Source: Congeria kusceri
Taxonomy: Eukaryota; Mollusca; Bivalvia; Myida; Dreissenidae
DNA: 64,000 nt
Reading direction: 5' to 3'
NCBI GenBank assembly: GCA_027627225.1
Contig: CM051030.1
Location: 27,087,927 to 27,151,926, forward strand
Position 1 is the first letter of the stretch; each line of letters opens with the position of its first letter. Made by a program: the position numbers and the translations under genes. Positions 46,240 through 57,300 of this stretch are shown here, in pieces. Under the pieces are notes generated by a model, which had not been told where the DNA came from, ran no database searches, and was given only the letters and a program-made list of their open reading frames with translations.

Positions 46240-46435
46240 ATTATTATTATTATTATTAAAAAGGAAAACATGTATATTATAAAATGCTATTTGAGATGAT
46301 TTTGTGTTTGCATATACCAAACAGTTTACACACTATGCTTCCTAGTTGAAGATGTTATTTTCAATGTAACAGTATAGGTATAAGTTCAAGCGTGCACGAT
46401 GCACACAGTTTGTTGATCACACTATGTTATTTCAG
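46240..46435 (+). other. ATT run and intron end before Ig exon 2
   Basis: (ATT)n at 46240-46257, then intron sequence to the acceptor TGTTATTTCAG at 46425-46435. Confidence 0.6.
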
Positions 46436-46768
46436 TTCCTGTATCAAGTGTGTCCTTCGCAAATCCTCCAACAAGCAACACTATTGATGTAGTTGAAAAC
46501 AGCACCCATGAATTCACATGTCAGACGTCTGGAGGAATCCCAGCGGCCACTGTCACGTGGTTCAAGGCCAGCGGAACATCAGAAACAGCAATCACATCGG
46601 GCGTGGAGCCCTCCCAGACCATATCTTCAGACAAAACAATCATTGTCACTAGCACTCTGACTTATACCGCTAGGCGAGGAGACAGTGGCAGTAAAGTGTT
46701 ATGTAGAGCAAGTAATGTACAGGGTGAAGTGAAGAAATCAGCAAGAGAAATACTGCTAAATATACTAT
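46436..46768 (+). CDS. Ig-like domain exon 2
   Basis: The exon is 333 nt, phase 1-1, with acceptor TTTCAG and donor GTAGGC (46769, a weaker donor). It encodes an I-set/C2-like Ig domain: Cys at about residue 29 (EFTCQTSGG), Trp at 42 (TVTWFK), R-R-G-D-S-G then Cys at 90 (VLCRASN). It joins exon 1 as VQ-V-PVSS and exon 3 as NIL-Y-PPLSG. The Y-P-P linker is typical of tandem Ig arrays in adhesion proteins. The TSGGIPAATVTW region resembles membrane-proximal Ig domains of nephrin and Dscam relatives. Confidence 0.9.
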
Positions 46769-47049
46769 GTAGGCGTTTGTATTATGTTTAAAATTTAAAA
46801 TTGATGACCACATACTTGGGTAAAAAAGATGCATATAGTTTATATTGCTAATATTTCAATTGAAAGCATTTTTCATACTGCAACGTTTTACTGTTCTATG
46901 ACACATTACTTGCTGGTATTATGTTTATACAGTGTGTGCGATTTTCGAATTCAACTATGTTGATAAAATTAATTATTGAGCACTTGGTTAATTTTACGAC
47001 TTATTTCACATAATATTACATATATTTATATACATTATGTTGTTGACAG
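46769..47049 (+). other. Intron between Ig exons 2 and 3
   Basis: 281 bases of AT-rich intron without transposon sequence, ending TGTTGACAG. Confidence 0.8.
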
Positions 47050-47346
47050 ATCCCCCACTGAGCGGTCCAGTTATACAAGGTTTCACTGGTACAGAGGGGT
47101 ACAAGGTGATACGTGAATCCACTACCCAACAACAGCTTACTTGCAGTGTCACCGGTGGTAATCCGTTGTCCCAGTTGTTGTGGAACTGCTACAACGGAAA
47201 CCAGGCCCAATCGACTCAGGATGAAACGGTTACCAGAACAGTCACCTGGACAGCTGGGTTGAATGTAGACTCCGTGTGTAGATGTAATGCTACACATACG
47301 AGCTCTAGTTGGTCCAGAGGGGCATCTGTTGCTGTCACTGTACTGT
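47050..47346 (+). CDS. Ig-like domain exon 3
   Basis: The exon is 297 nt, phase 1-1, with acceptor GACAG and donor GTATGA. It encodes an Ig-like domain: Cys at about residue 32 (QLTCSVTGGNP), Trp at 45 (LLWNC), and two cysteines at 77 and 79 (SVCRCNAT). The canonical pair is probably 32-79, with 47 and 77 a possible second bridge. T-G-G-N-P between the first Cys and Trp is a common signature in such tandem domains. It joins exon 4 as TVL-Y-PPFDP. Confidence 0.9.
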
Positions 47347-47447
47347 GTATGATCTGGATTTTGACTGTGTTAACAAATTCGCAACACCACTATATATTGT
47401 GTGCATAACATGAATGCATTTTAACTCGACTATTTACCCAATTGTTA
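47347..47447 (+). other. Start of intron 3
   Basis: About 100 bases between the donor of exon 3 and the first core-repeat element in the intron. Confidence 0.6.
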
Positions 47448-48980
47448 AAGCTATACTACTCACCCGTTCGTCGGCGTTGGTATAATGCTCTGGTTAAGGT
47501 TGCAGTTCAACATGTCCATATCTCTGTAACTACTACATATATTCAATTGAAACCTCACACATGTGTTTGGGGTCATTATGTGAGGTCACTGACCAAGACC
47601 CATAACTCAGACCTGCAATGTAGCAGAATTGTGCCCCTTTTTTTACTTAAAAAATCACGTTAAAGTTTGCATGCCACTATTTCATATCTGTATAACTACT
47701 AGAGATATTCCATTGCAACTTCAAACATGTCTTCAGGGTCATTATATAACGTCTCTGACCGAGGCCCATAACTCTGCCCTGCAATTTAGCATAATTAAAG
47801 GTTGCGTGCAACAACTCCTTATTGCTATATATACTACAGATATTCAATTGAAACTTCACACATGCCTTTGGGTCATTATGTAAGGTTACTGGCCAACAAG
47901 ACCCATAACTGTGACCAGCATTTTAGCAGAATTATGCCCCTTTAGGTACTTAAAACAGGCAGGTTAAGGTTTGTGTGCAAGAGAAAATTCAGGTTAAGGA
48001 TTGCTTGCAAAAAGTGTATATCTCTGTAGCTAATAAAGATATTCAGTTGAAAATTCACACATTGCGTTCGGGGTCATTACAGGTATGTGAGGTCACTGAC
48101 CAAGGCCCATAACTCTTACCTGCAATTTAGCAGAATTATGCCCCTTTTTTGTACTTAGAAAATCAGGGTAAAGTATGCGTGCAACAACTCCATATCTCTA
48201 TATCTACTACAGATATTCAATTGAAGCTTCACACATGCCTTCAGGGTCATTATATAAGGTCACTGGCTAAGACCCATAATTGTGACCAGCAGAATTATGC
48301 CTCTTTTTGTACTTAAAATTTCAAGTTAAAGCTTGCGTTCCACAATTTCATATCTCTATAACTACTACAGATATTCCATTGCAACTTCAAACATGTCGTT
48401 AGGGTCATTATAAAACGTCTCTGACCAAGGCCCATAACTCTGCCCTGCAATTCAGCAGAATTATGCCCCGTATTGTACTTAGAAATTCAGGTTAAAGTTT
48501 GCGTGCAACAACTCCATATCTCTTTAACTCGAGAACGGATTGAGCTATTGTAATGAAACTTCATACATAGATACCTTATAGCAAGGCCTCACTTGTTACT
48601 AAAAATAGGAAATACGGTTTACACTCAATAAATTGATAACGCATTGACATATCTTAATGAAAGTTAAACATAAATACCTTATATTTAGACCTCTCTTTGG
48701 ATTGCATATGGTGGGGAAATGGTCTCTGTTACTAAAAATATAAAAACGGTTTCCGCTCAATAACTTAAGAACGCTTTGAGATATTGTAATGAGACTTTGT
48801 ATATTGATGCCTTATATCGAGACTTCGCTTGGGATTGCATATCGGGTGGGTGGGGTCAAGGTCGAGGTCACTGATACTTAAAATAGAAAAATGGTTTCTG
48901 TTCAATATATTTATTGTTTGTAGTGATAAAGGCCCATATCGGTTGAATAGTCGAGCTTGCTATCCTGAGACAGCTCTTGT
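47448..48980 (+). mobile_element. Chimeric core-repeat element family G, third core type
   Basis: The head (AGCTATACTACTCACCCG, GTCGGCGTTGG) resembles that at 44518. About six cores of about 165 bp follow (ACTCCATATCTCTATAACTA, CTACAGATATTCAATTGAA, GGGTCATTATATAAGGTCAC). About 48530 it switches to the 140 bp core (CCTTATAGC, GTTTACACTCAATAA). The end is AGTCGAGCTTGCTATCCTGAGACAGCTCTTGTT. Confidence 0.8.
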
Positions 48981-49745
48981 TGTACTTAGAAATTCAGCTT
49001 AAAGTTTGAGTGCAACAGCTCCACATCTCTGTAATTACTACAGATATTCCATTGTAACTTCAAACATGTCTTCAGGGTCATTATATAAGGTCACTGACCA
49101 AGGCCCATAGCTGTGACCTGCAATTTAAAATAATTATGCCCCTTATTGTACTTAGAAACTCAGGTTAAAGTTTGCACGCAACAACTCCATGTCTCTAAAA
49201 CTCGAGAATGGATTGAGCTATTCTAATGAAACTTCATACATACAGTAAATACCTTATAGCGAATTCTCTCTTGTGGTGGGTGGGGTCAAGGTCACTGTTG
49301 CTAAAAATAGAAAAACGGCTTCTGCTCAATAACTTGAGAATGCATTGCGATATTTCAATGAAACGTCAAACATAGATGCCTTATATCAAGACTTTGGTTG
49401 GGACTGCATGTGGGGTGGGTGAGGTCAAGGTCAAGGTCACCATTACTAAAAATAACCAAACAATTCCGCTCAATAGCTTGAAAAGACATTGAGATATTTT
49501 AATCAAACTTAATATGTAGATACCTTATTTATAGACCACGTTCGGAATTGTGTTTGGGGTTGGTGAAGGCAAGGTCAAGGTCACTATTACTAAAATTTTT
49601 ATTTTTGTGCTGACTTATGCATTTCGTTCAAACAATGTAGTTTTTGTGGAATTTCCACGTTTCTTGTTTGTAGTGATAAATGCCCATAACTCAGAAAAAG
49701 CGGTTGAATAGTCGAGCGCGCAGTCCTAAGACAGCTCTTTTTTTT
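48981..49745 (+). mobile_element. Short chimeric family G element next to exon 4
   Basis: One 165 bp-type core (AACTTCAAACATGTCTTCAG) is followed by three or four 140 bp cores and the end AGTCGAGCGCGCAGTCCTAAGACAGCTCTT. Its tail ends about 50 bases before the acceptor of Ig exon 4. It could be the resumed right part of one larger element. Confidence 0.7.
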
Positions 49746-49795
49746 TGACAGATTCAGGTTTATGGCATAGTTTATAATTATGTATTCTTTTCCAG

Positions 49796-50089
49796 ACCCT
49801 CCATTTGATCCACAGTGTACTGTTGGTTTTTATACATCAGTAACATCAGGAATCATCTATGTGATACAAGGCAGAACATTCAACATTTCATGCAACAGCG
49901 ATGCTAAGCCGTCTGCACAATACACTTGGACATTGCCTGATGGTGGTCGAGTCCCAAACCCAACCCTCTCTGTGCCCAATGTACAGACCAGGTCAACTTA
50001 CAGTTTGTCAGTGTGGAACACAATGGTGCCTTCAAGTGGGGATTCTATCAATGGGACTGCAAATACTGCGTTCAACTTGGACATATTAT
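49796..50089 (+). CDS. Ig-like domain exon 4 (non-canonical cysteines)
   Basis: The exon is 294 nt, phase 1-1, with acceptor TTCTTTTCCAG and donor GTATGT. It is Ig-like: Cys at about residue 33 (FNISCNSDAKP) and Trp at 45 (YTWTLPDG), but the second canonical Cys is Leu (TYSLSVWN). An N-terminal Cys at residue 8 (QCTVG) may bridge to Cys 33. The IYVIQGRTF, YTWTLP and NTMVPS blocks are shared with exon 6, so the two arose by duplication. The acceptor tract is strong. It joins exon 5 as DIL-F-PPSTP. Confidence 0.9.
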
Positions 50090-50514
50090 GTATGTGTTAA
50101 AACAATTTCTGCACGTTACTTTGGTGTCTCTTGATGTGTTCAATAAACGATACATGATACAATATATTTCTACACATAAATCTACTTTTATTTTAACATC
50201 CTGTAAATGCATTTAATTTCTTTGACACGCAATCTTGTTTCTGTTTTAATTTGCATAAACTTACATCCCTAGTGATCAGAAGACACTGGCTAATAAAACA
50301 AAATGCCAATTATTTTCTAGTTCGGATATACATTTTCTGATATAAACATTCAGCGTGCATTTGAATTCGTTGATGAGCTTGTCTGTGATGTTCACGAAAA
50401 TATGTTTCTGACAACTACATATATATTATATCTTTTGATGTATTATGTATCAACATACATTTGTCAATGCTAAGTTAACATCTGACTATGTATTGCATGC
50501 CAATATCTCCTCAG
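50090..50514 (+). other. Intron between Ig exons 4 and 5
   Basis: 425 bases of AT-rich intron with no recognised repeat, ending ATATCTCCTCAG. Confidence 0.75.
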
Positions 50515-50796
50515 TTCCACCTTCTACACCTGTCTCCTACTATGTCGATGGTGCCTCACATATTTTGATATGTACCAGTCCGTTGAAAGTGATCCAGGGT
50601 ACAAGTTTCTCTGTGACCTGCAATTCTACTGGTAACCCACAGCCTACATGCAACTGGAGTGGTGCATCTCAAACCTGGTATATAACTGCATTGAAAAACA
50701 TTAGCAACACATGCACCGCGAGAAATTCATTGAACCCATCAGGCTTCATTTCGGAAAACAAGGAGAGTCAGTCTGTACTGGATGTGACAGTCCTCA
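50515..50796 (+). CDS. Ig-like domain exon 5
   Basis: The exon is 282 nt, phase 1-1, with donor GTAAGC. It is Ig-like: Cys at about 36 (FSVTCNSTGNP), Trp at 48 (CNWSG) and a second canonical Cys in NTCTARNS. Extra cysteines at 20 (LICTSP) and 46 may pair. The LKVIQGTSFSVTC block matches IYVIQGRTFNISC of exon 4 and VYVIRGSMFSVSC of exon 6, so exons 4-6 form one duplicated set. This one alone keeps the second Cys. It joins exon 6 as TVL-T-PPGV. Confidence 0.9.
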
Positions 50797-51033
50797 GTAA
50801 GCATTCATTGTAGACACTAAAGGCTTTAGAATCTTATTTTAAGAAACATGAGAAAGCGACAAATATATTTACATTTTAAGCCACACATAATAATGGTGAA
50901 CAAATTATAAAGTTATCTGTTCATGCTTCTGATATAAAGTTATTTACTATTACCCTGTTAAGAAATGCTAATAAAGGTATATTTAATGTACAGCACAATA
51001 TTAAGTCTTGCAAAACTACCACCCATATTTCAG
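50797..51033 (+). other. Intron between Ig exons 5 and 6
   Basis: 237 bases with no recognised feature, ending CCCATATTTCAG. Confidence 0.8.
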
Positions 51034-51333
51034 CTCCACCTGGAGTTATTACATGTACAGTTGGTACATCCACATTTACATCAGGGCCAGTATATGTCAT
51101 CAGAGGATCAATGTTCAGTGTTAGCTGTGAAAGCACGAGTTTTCCTTCACTATACAAATATACATGGACATTGCCCAATGGTACAACTCAACCTGGCTCA
51201 ACACTCACTGTGCAGAATATCCAATCAGTCAACAGAAACCAATACAGAATTGAAGTGAACAACAGCATGGTGCCAACTGTTGGTACGGGCATAGATGGTA
51301 CAAATAGCACTGAGCTGGATGTTCACTTGTTGT
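51034..51333 (+). CDS. Ig-like domain exon 6 (non-canonical cysteines)
   Basis: The exon is 300 nt, phase 1-1, with donor GTGAGT. Cys at about 32 (FSVSCEST) and Trp at 45 (YTWTLPNG) are present. The second canonical Cys is Ile (YRIEVNNS). Cys 8 (TCTVG) repeats the position seen in exon 4. It is closest to exon 4 over nearly the full length (CTVG, YVIRG, KYTWTLPNG, NSMVPTVG, DGTNSTELDV). Several N-glycosylation sequons are present (NGT, NNS, NST). It joins exon 7 as HLL-Y-PPTV. Confidence 0.9.
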
Positions 51334-51861
51334 GTGAGTTCACTGATTATTAAGGATCAGTGTTTTAATGTTCCAGCCATTTGGAAGTTATAGCGTATGG
51401 AAATAACTGTTGTTATATACTGTTGATGCTGTTTGAAACGTATCCAGTCCTGCATGTATACATTTGAATTGTATGGAATATTGTACAACTTTCAAAAGTT
51501 TCTACTGATCACCACATTTTTTATCTTTAAAAAAAAACATGCATACAGTAAATCCTATGCATTATACTTTCTGTATTGCAATATCTATATATGGTATTTT
51601 ACATCAGTCTGGTGGTCTTTTCTGCTTTATGTAGAACAAAATTTGTATAGTTTTAAGGTATTCTACTGAAAACATGTTGAAATAAACAAGAACCTTTATA
51701 CTTCATGAATGTCGTGAGATTATGGGAGATCTGAACCTGCATGCCTTAAATAACCAAATACTCTAATTGAGTTATGATGCATCTGTATATTTGTTAAAGA
51801 TATGTACAAGCTCGGAATGTGATTGATTGTATATACACTTGTTACTGTTTACAACTTACAG
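51334..51861 (+). other. Intron between Ig exons 6 and 7
   Basis: 528 bases. The frame at 51433-51669 has no domain and no splice context. No recognised repeat. Confidence 0.7.
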
Positions 51862-52185
51862 ATCCGCCAACTGTTCAGGCCGGGATACATGTTCAAGGGA
51901 ACAGTTCAACAACGGTTGTTAATGACAGCTATATATCCATGGTAGAGAACGACGCTTTCAGTCTGGACTTCGATGTTGTCAATGGTAACCCAAATAACAC
52001 AACATTCAGATGGACAAGAACGAGTGCAAATACCGTCATCACAGAGAGTCGGCCATTGTTATTCAATAGCATACAGCGTGGAGCAGCTGATATGTACACA
52101 TTTACAGCCTACACTTTAATGAGACCTACCGGCTATAACCATCAAAATGGTGAAGCGGTTAGGCAGGTGTATGTCAACGTTAAGT
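51862..52185 (+). CDS. Ig-like domain exon 7 (no cysteines)
   Basis: The exon is 324 nt, phase 1-1, with acceptor AACTTACAG and donor GTGAGT. The Ig pattern is clear (ENDAFSLDFDVVNGNPNN, FRWTRT with the core Trp, then DMYTFTAYT), but both cysteine positions are filled by other residues (Asp and Phe) and the exon has no Cys at all. Two or more N-glycosylation sequons occur (NSS, NTT). Disulfide-free Ig domains exist in some adhesion proteins. It joins exon 8 as NVK-Y-PAEV. Confidence 0.88.
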
Positions 52186-52265
52186 GTGAGTATATCAATA
52201 AATACAAGCACAGTAACATGCTTAAATGTTTCAATTAAACATAAATAAAATTTAATATATGTAAT
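52186..52265 (+). other. Start of intron 7
   Basis: Short AT-rich stretch after the donor. The whole intron is 52186-59350, 7.2 kb. Confidence 0.6.
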
Positions 52266-52495
52266 ATATTTGTGTTTAAAAAACGAAGTTTAGGGGGGGC
52301 GGGGTATATAGGAGTGAGCTTGTCGGTCTGGCAGTCTGACTATCTGTTGCTCTTCTGGTTTTCAGGGAAGATAACTCAAATGCTGGACATATTCAAATAA
52401 TTGTTGGTACACATGTGTAATATCAAAGGATACAGGTCAAGTTTGACTTTGGTTATAAACCACTAAATGTTGACAGAGTTATATCTCCTTTTTTG
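52266..52495 (+). mobile_element. Core-repeat element family E, 5' fragment
   Basis: It starts AACGAAGTTTAG, a G-rich block and GGGGTATATAGGAGTGAGCT, with one core (TTGGTACACATGTGTAATA, TTGACAGAGTTATA). A family B element interrupts it at about 52497, and the E core resumes at 54478. Confidence 0.75.
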
Positions 52496-54477
52496 CAAAC
52501 CTGAGCACAAATTGCTCATGGTGAGCGCTCATGGTGAGCTTTTGTGATCGCCTGTTGTCTGTCGTTTGTGTGTCGTCAACTTTTCATTCAAACAACATCT
52601 CCTCCTAAACTGCTTGGCAGATTTTCACCAAACTTCGCATGAATGATTCTTGGGTGGACCTCTTTCAAAGTTGTTCAACTCTTATCGGTCATCTGCATAT
52701 GTAGGTCACCAGACTTCAAAATAGATTTAAAAAGTGAAAACTTTTAAAATATATGAAACCGCAAGGCTCGGGGTTTTCGTATTTGATATATGACATCCTT
52801 TAGTGGTCCTCTACAAAGATTGTTCAAATTATGTCCGTCGGGTCAAAACGGGCCACGCCCCAGGGGTCACCTTGTTATTATAGAATATATAGCAAAATGA
52901 CTTTAAAAATCTCGTCTTAAACCGTAAGGCCCAGAGATTTCGTATTTGGTATGTATCATCCTATAGTGGGCATCTACAAAGATTGTTCTGATTATGCCCC
53001 TGGGATCATAACGGGTCACGCCATGAGGGTCACATGGTTTATAAAGAATAGATAGCATAATGACTTTAAAAATCTTCCCCTCTGAAACCGCAATCCGCAG
53101 AGGTTTCATATTGTATGTGACATTTTCTAGTGGTCCTCTACAAAGATTGTTAAAATTATGCCCCTGGGTTCAAAACGGGCCATGCCGTTCAAATTGGGGG
53201 GTCACATTGTTTATATGGAATATATTGAAAATTAACTACAAATATATTCCTCTGAAACCGCAAGGGCCAGAGATTTCTTATTTGGTATGTATCATCCTAT
53301 AGTGGTCTTCTACAAAGTTTGTTCATATTATTCCCCTGGGGTCAAAACATGGTTTATGTAGAAAAAATAGCAAAATGATTTTTAAAAATCTTCTACTCTG
53401 AAACCGAATGACCCAGAGATTTCGTATTTGGTATGTAACATCCTATAGTGGCCCTCTACAAAGGTTGTTAAAATTATGCACCTGGAGTCAAAACGTGCCA
53501 CGCCCCGGGTGTCACATTGTTTATACAGCATATATAGCAAAATGACTTTACAAAATCTTCTCCTGTCAAACCGCTAGCCCCAGAGGTTTCGTATTTGGTA
53601 TGTATCATCATTTAGTGGTCCTATACACAGATTGTTCAAATAATGACCCTGGGGTCAAAAATGGCTACGCCCCGGGGGTCACATGGTTTATATAGATTTA
53701 TATAACAAAATGAATTAAAAACGTCCCATCTGAAACCGTAAGGGCCAGAGGTTTCATGTTGGGTATATAACATTGTATAGTGGTCCTCTGCAAAGATTTT
53801 TCAAATAATGCCCCTGGGGTCAAAACTGTCTATGCTCCGGCGGTCACATGGTTTAAGTAGACTTAAATAGCAAAGTATTCTCCTCTGAAACCGCAAGGCC
53901 CCGAGGTTTTATATTTTGTATGTAACATTGTAAAGTGATCATCTACAAATATTGTTCAAATTATGACCCTAGGGTCAAACCTGGCCACGCCCTGGGGGTC
54001 ACGTGGTTTCTTTAAAGTTATACGGCAAGTGAACTTTAAAAATCTCCTCCTCTGAAACCACAAGGCCCATATGTTTCAAATTTTGTTTGTAAAATTGTAT
54101 CGAGTTCCTCTACAACAATTGTTGAATTTTGTCCCTGGGGTAAAAAAAACCACACCCCGGGGTCACATGATTGCTATAGACTGATAAGGAAAGTGGGCTT
54201 TAATAATATTCTCCTCTGAAACCGAAAGGCCCAGGTCATTAATATTTGAGATTAAACTTTGTTCACTACAAAACATGGCTCAAATTATGCCCCTGTGGCC
54301 ACACCCTGTGCGTCACATTGTTTATATAGATTATAAAATTATTCTTTTGAAACTGCAAGGCCCAGATCTTTATTCTCAGGTAAGGGGTTTAGTGCCATAT
54401 GACCCTTTTGTTATAAGCCATTATGATGCCTTAAACTCAAGTGAGCGACCTATGGCCATCTTTCTCTTGTTGACTTT
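52496..54477 (+). mobile_element. Core-repeat element family B (core variant 3), nested in E
   Basis: The head is ACCTGAGCACAAATTGCTCATGGTGAGC and the tail CTCAAGTGAGCGACC, ATGGCCATCTTTCTCTTGTTG. About ten cores of about 160-170 bp with TCTGAAACCGCAAGGCCCAG, TAGTGGTCCTCTACAAAG and ATGCCCCTGGGGTCAAAA fill it. This third core type sits between family B ends. It splits a family E copy: PPTTTT-type sequence CTCCTTTTTT before, GACTTTAATTCCCTAAAA after, which are adjacent in other E cores. Confidence 0.75.
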
Positions 54478-54955
54478 AATTCCCTAAAACATGGTTTCCG
54501 GACGATAACTCAAGAATGTTTGACATATTCAAATAATTGTTGGTACACACGTTTAGCATCCTAAAATACAGGTAAAGTTCGACTTTGATTACAAACCACT
54601 AAATTTTGACAGAGTTATGGTCCCCTTTTTGACTTAAATTCCCTAAAAGCACGGTTTCCGGACAATAACTCATGAAAGGCTCCTCATATTTTTTTTTCAT
54701 GAAAGGTCATCATATTTAAATTATGTTGGTACATTGGTGTAATATCATAAAGTACAGATCAAATTAGACTTTGGTTACAAACCACAAAATGTAGACAGAA
54801 TTATGTCTCCTATTGAAATTTTTCTAAATACACTGTTTAACATTCACAAATTAAAGCATTCTCTTTGCGTCTATTTCTTTCGAATGGATTCCATCGTTTT
54901 GAAACAAGGCCATATTGTGGTTGTATATCCGTCACTTATAGTTAGTTTAGCTTTA
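54478..54955 (+). mobile_element. Core-repeat element family E, 3' part
   Basis: Cores with GGTTTCCGGACGATAACTC, TTGGTACACACG and TTGACAGAGTTATGG. It ends GAAACAAGGCCATATTGTGGTTGTATATCCGTCACTTATAGTTAG, matching the E ends at 16780 and 26402. Confidence 0.75.
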
Positions 54956-57300
54956 CAGTTTGATGTAACTGTTATATTTGTGTTATATTTTTACCTTACC
55001 TTTACCTTAATAATGTGTTGCTTTGTATTATAAGCAACAACATTTAATAATTTGTAATGTTTATAATATATAACAGTTGCAGTGGCAGTGGCTGGGAAAA
55101 TGGGAACTATGGTTCAAAATTCGCATTTTCAGCTTATTTCATTTTTTTAAAGACCAACATTTCAGGAGCAAGTTCTGAAAATTTCATGATACTGGCATTC
55201 ATAATAAAAAAATTAGAGTATTTTTGGTGTGGACGGTTATTTGGAAAAATATATAAAATGTTTAATCCAGTTGACTGCTTTAATTGTTACATACATGTCA
55301 ACGCGTTTGCAGTATACCTACTACCAACACAATTGCATTATGTTCTGATTAACATACAATTTGATACATCAGCTACTAAAATTAGTAAAAACAGGTAAAC
55401 TGATCAACCGTTACTTAGTGTTGGTTGCCATGGTAACAAAAGTACAAAAAACATGATCTGTCTATTGATACTGGTATTGTTTTTACATTGTTATGAATGT
55501 TAGTGGAACAATTGAGAGACAATACACAGTAACATTTCTGACCTATTGTGAATAAACATTTTAATATGTTGGTTATTAATATAAATACTGGACCTTGGAA
55601 ACTGGTTTTGAAGACGTAACATTAACAAATTGCCAAGATGTGCACACATAGCGAGTTCTTGTTAAGAATAAGATACAAAGCTTATGAACTCAATAGCATA
55701 AATACAAGCCTTACTCTTAATGATGTTGTATGCCTTATAAATACACATATTTGTACACATGTATATTAATAATTGCTGTCAAAGCAACCAATGATGAACA
55801 TTACCAGTATACAAATAAAACGTCCTCCACATTGACCATATATAACAACAAAACTGAAACAAAAATTAAACGTTCATCACATTTATTTAATCTCAAATAG
55901 CCTTTTAACATTTTACAAAGGGCAAGTATAATTTTTTAGGCTTCAGACCTGCGAAATTCATGTATGTAGTTGTACAAATTCCACTGTATTTAGGATGAAA
56001 GACTTGGACCTGCGATGACACCTGGGATGGTGACTGGATCGAGTATGTTATCAATGTTGATATCTTTCTTTACAAGTTACAAATCCTGGGTCAATTGAGC
56101 TGAACATGCAGTTGTGGCATTTCAATACCCCTTCAATGGAACACAGCATCGGCCTAAACACTCTCCAATCATACAAATATAGTGTTTCAACCACAACATG
56201 TGTTGAGTTAGGGCCATTCCGAGACGATCTTCTTACACTGCTCGCTACAACCTGCAATTTTAAATACCCAAGATCTTCATTCAAAATTAGTTGTTGAATA
56301 TTTTATTGAATTGAAGCTAATTCAATAATAATGCGCATGTGTGCTAATATACAATAATTGTCTGTACTATTTACAAGACATTTATGAAAATAACAACATC
56401 ATTGTTGTCTTTTAACTATATGGATAACATTAAAAATGTATCTGAGAAATGAAGACATTTGACACACAATATGTATTGTCATAGGCCAAGATTAGCTGCG
56501 TTAATGAATAGTGACATAATAGTGACCGATAACCTGTACAGTTTCTAAATCCATGCTTCCTCGCTTGTTCCTGCATATACCGAAATATTGATCAGGAGCG
56601 AATTTCATGTGCTCAGCAATCATCAGTCAGTACTTTATTGTATTATGCAAACCTGAAAGAAATTGTAACAAGATGAGCAAATTTAATTACACTGCACTAG
56701 ATAATGTGCATTAAGCGTAATACTTTTTGCTTAACTATCTATGAACACATTTAGCATGCACAGAAGGATAAATGTGTGTCAACTCTATTCAGAACTGCAG
56801 ATAAAGCGTACTTGCGTATTTACGCATTAAAAATCAGAACTACGCATTAAACAACATTTGTGCTTTATAGACTTACATGGACACTTTTGTGCATGTAACA
56901 TCAATACTCAGCAGTATTTATTGTAAATGTAGAACTGAATCTACAAAACATTAAAGGTATGCCTGTTTTCAAAATCTGTGTTCTGTTCATAATTGCAGAT
57001 GATGATGCATTTTGTGAATATTTTTAATCTTTATTAAACTGACTTAATTATCAGGTATAAAATATGGTAAATATTACTTGCATGCAAGTCTTAAATTGAT
57101 CATTGATCTGATCATCATTTGGGGTCAGTGACCATAAGTCATTCGCCGCAAAAGCTTATCTGAAGCTCTGACTATATTTGATTTGAGAACCAGATACTAT
57201 TAGCTTAAAATTATTATCATCTGTGTGTAACAATTGTGGGTAAAAATATATAGTTGCCAGTATTCAAACAATTAATTATCAACGTTTATTAACATATTCA
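54956..57300. other. Unassigned intronic sequence
   Basis: No recognised core repeat. The frame at 55057-55398 lacks domain and splice support. A possible minus-strand exon at 56051-56251 is listed separately. Confidence 0.4.
56051..56251 (-). pseudogene. Possible minus-strand terminal exon or gene relic
   Basis: On the minus strand an acceptor-like AAAATTGCAG precedes 56251, followed by 66 codons ending in a stop (VVASSVRRSSRNGPN..., LYLYDWRVF, CHNCMF, GFVTCKERYQH). Composition is less AT-biased than its surroundings. No family is recognised. It may be a chance frame or an old retrocopy fragment. Confidence 0.2.

Noticed and set aside
55057..55398. 113-codon frame with AG/acceptor-like start
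   Set aside because: No domain, no matching donor, composition like the surrounding intron; not a convincing Ig-gene exon.
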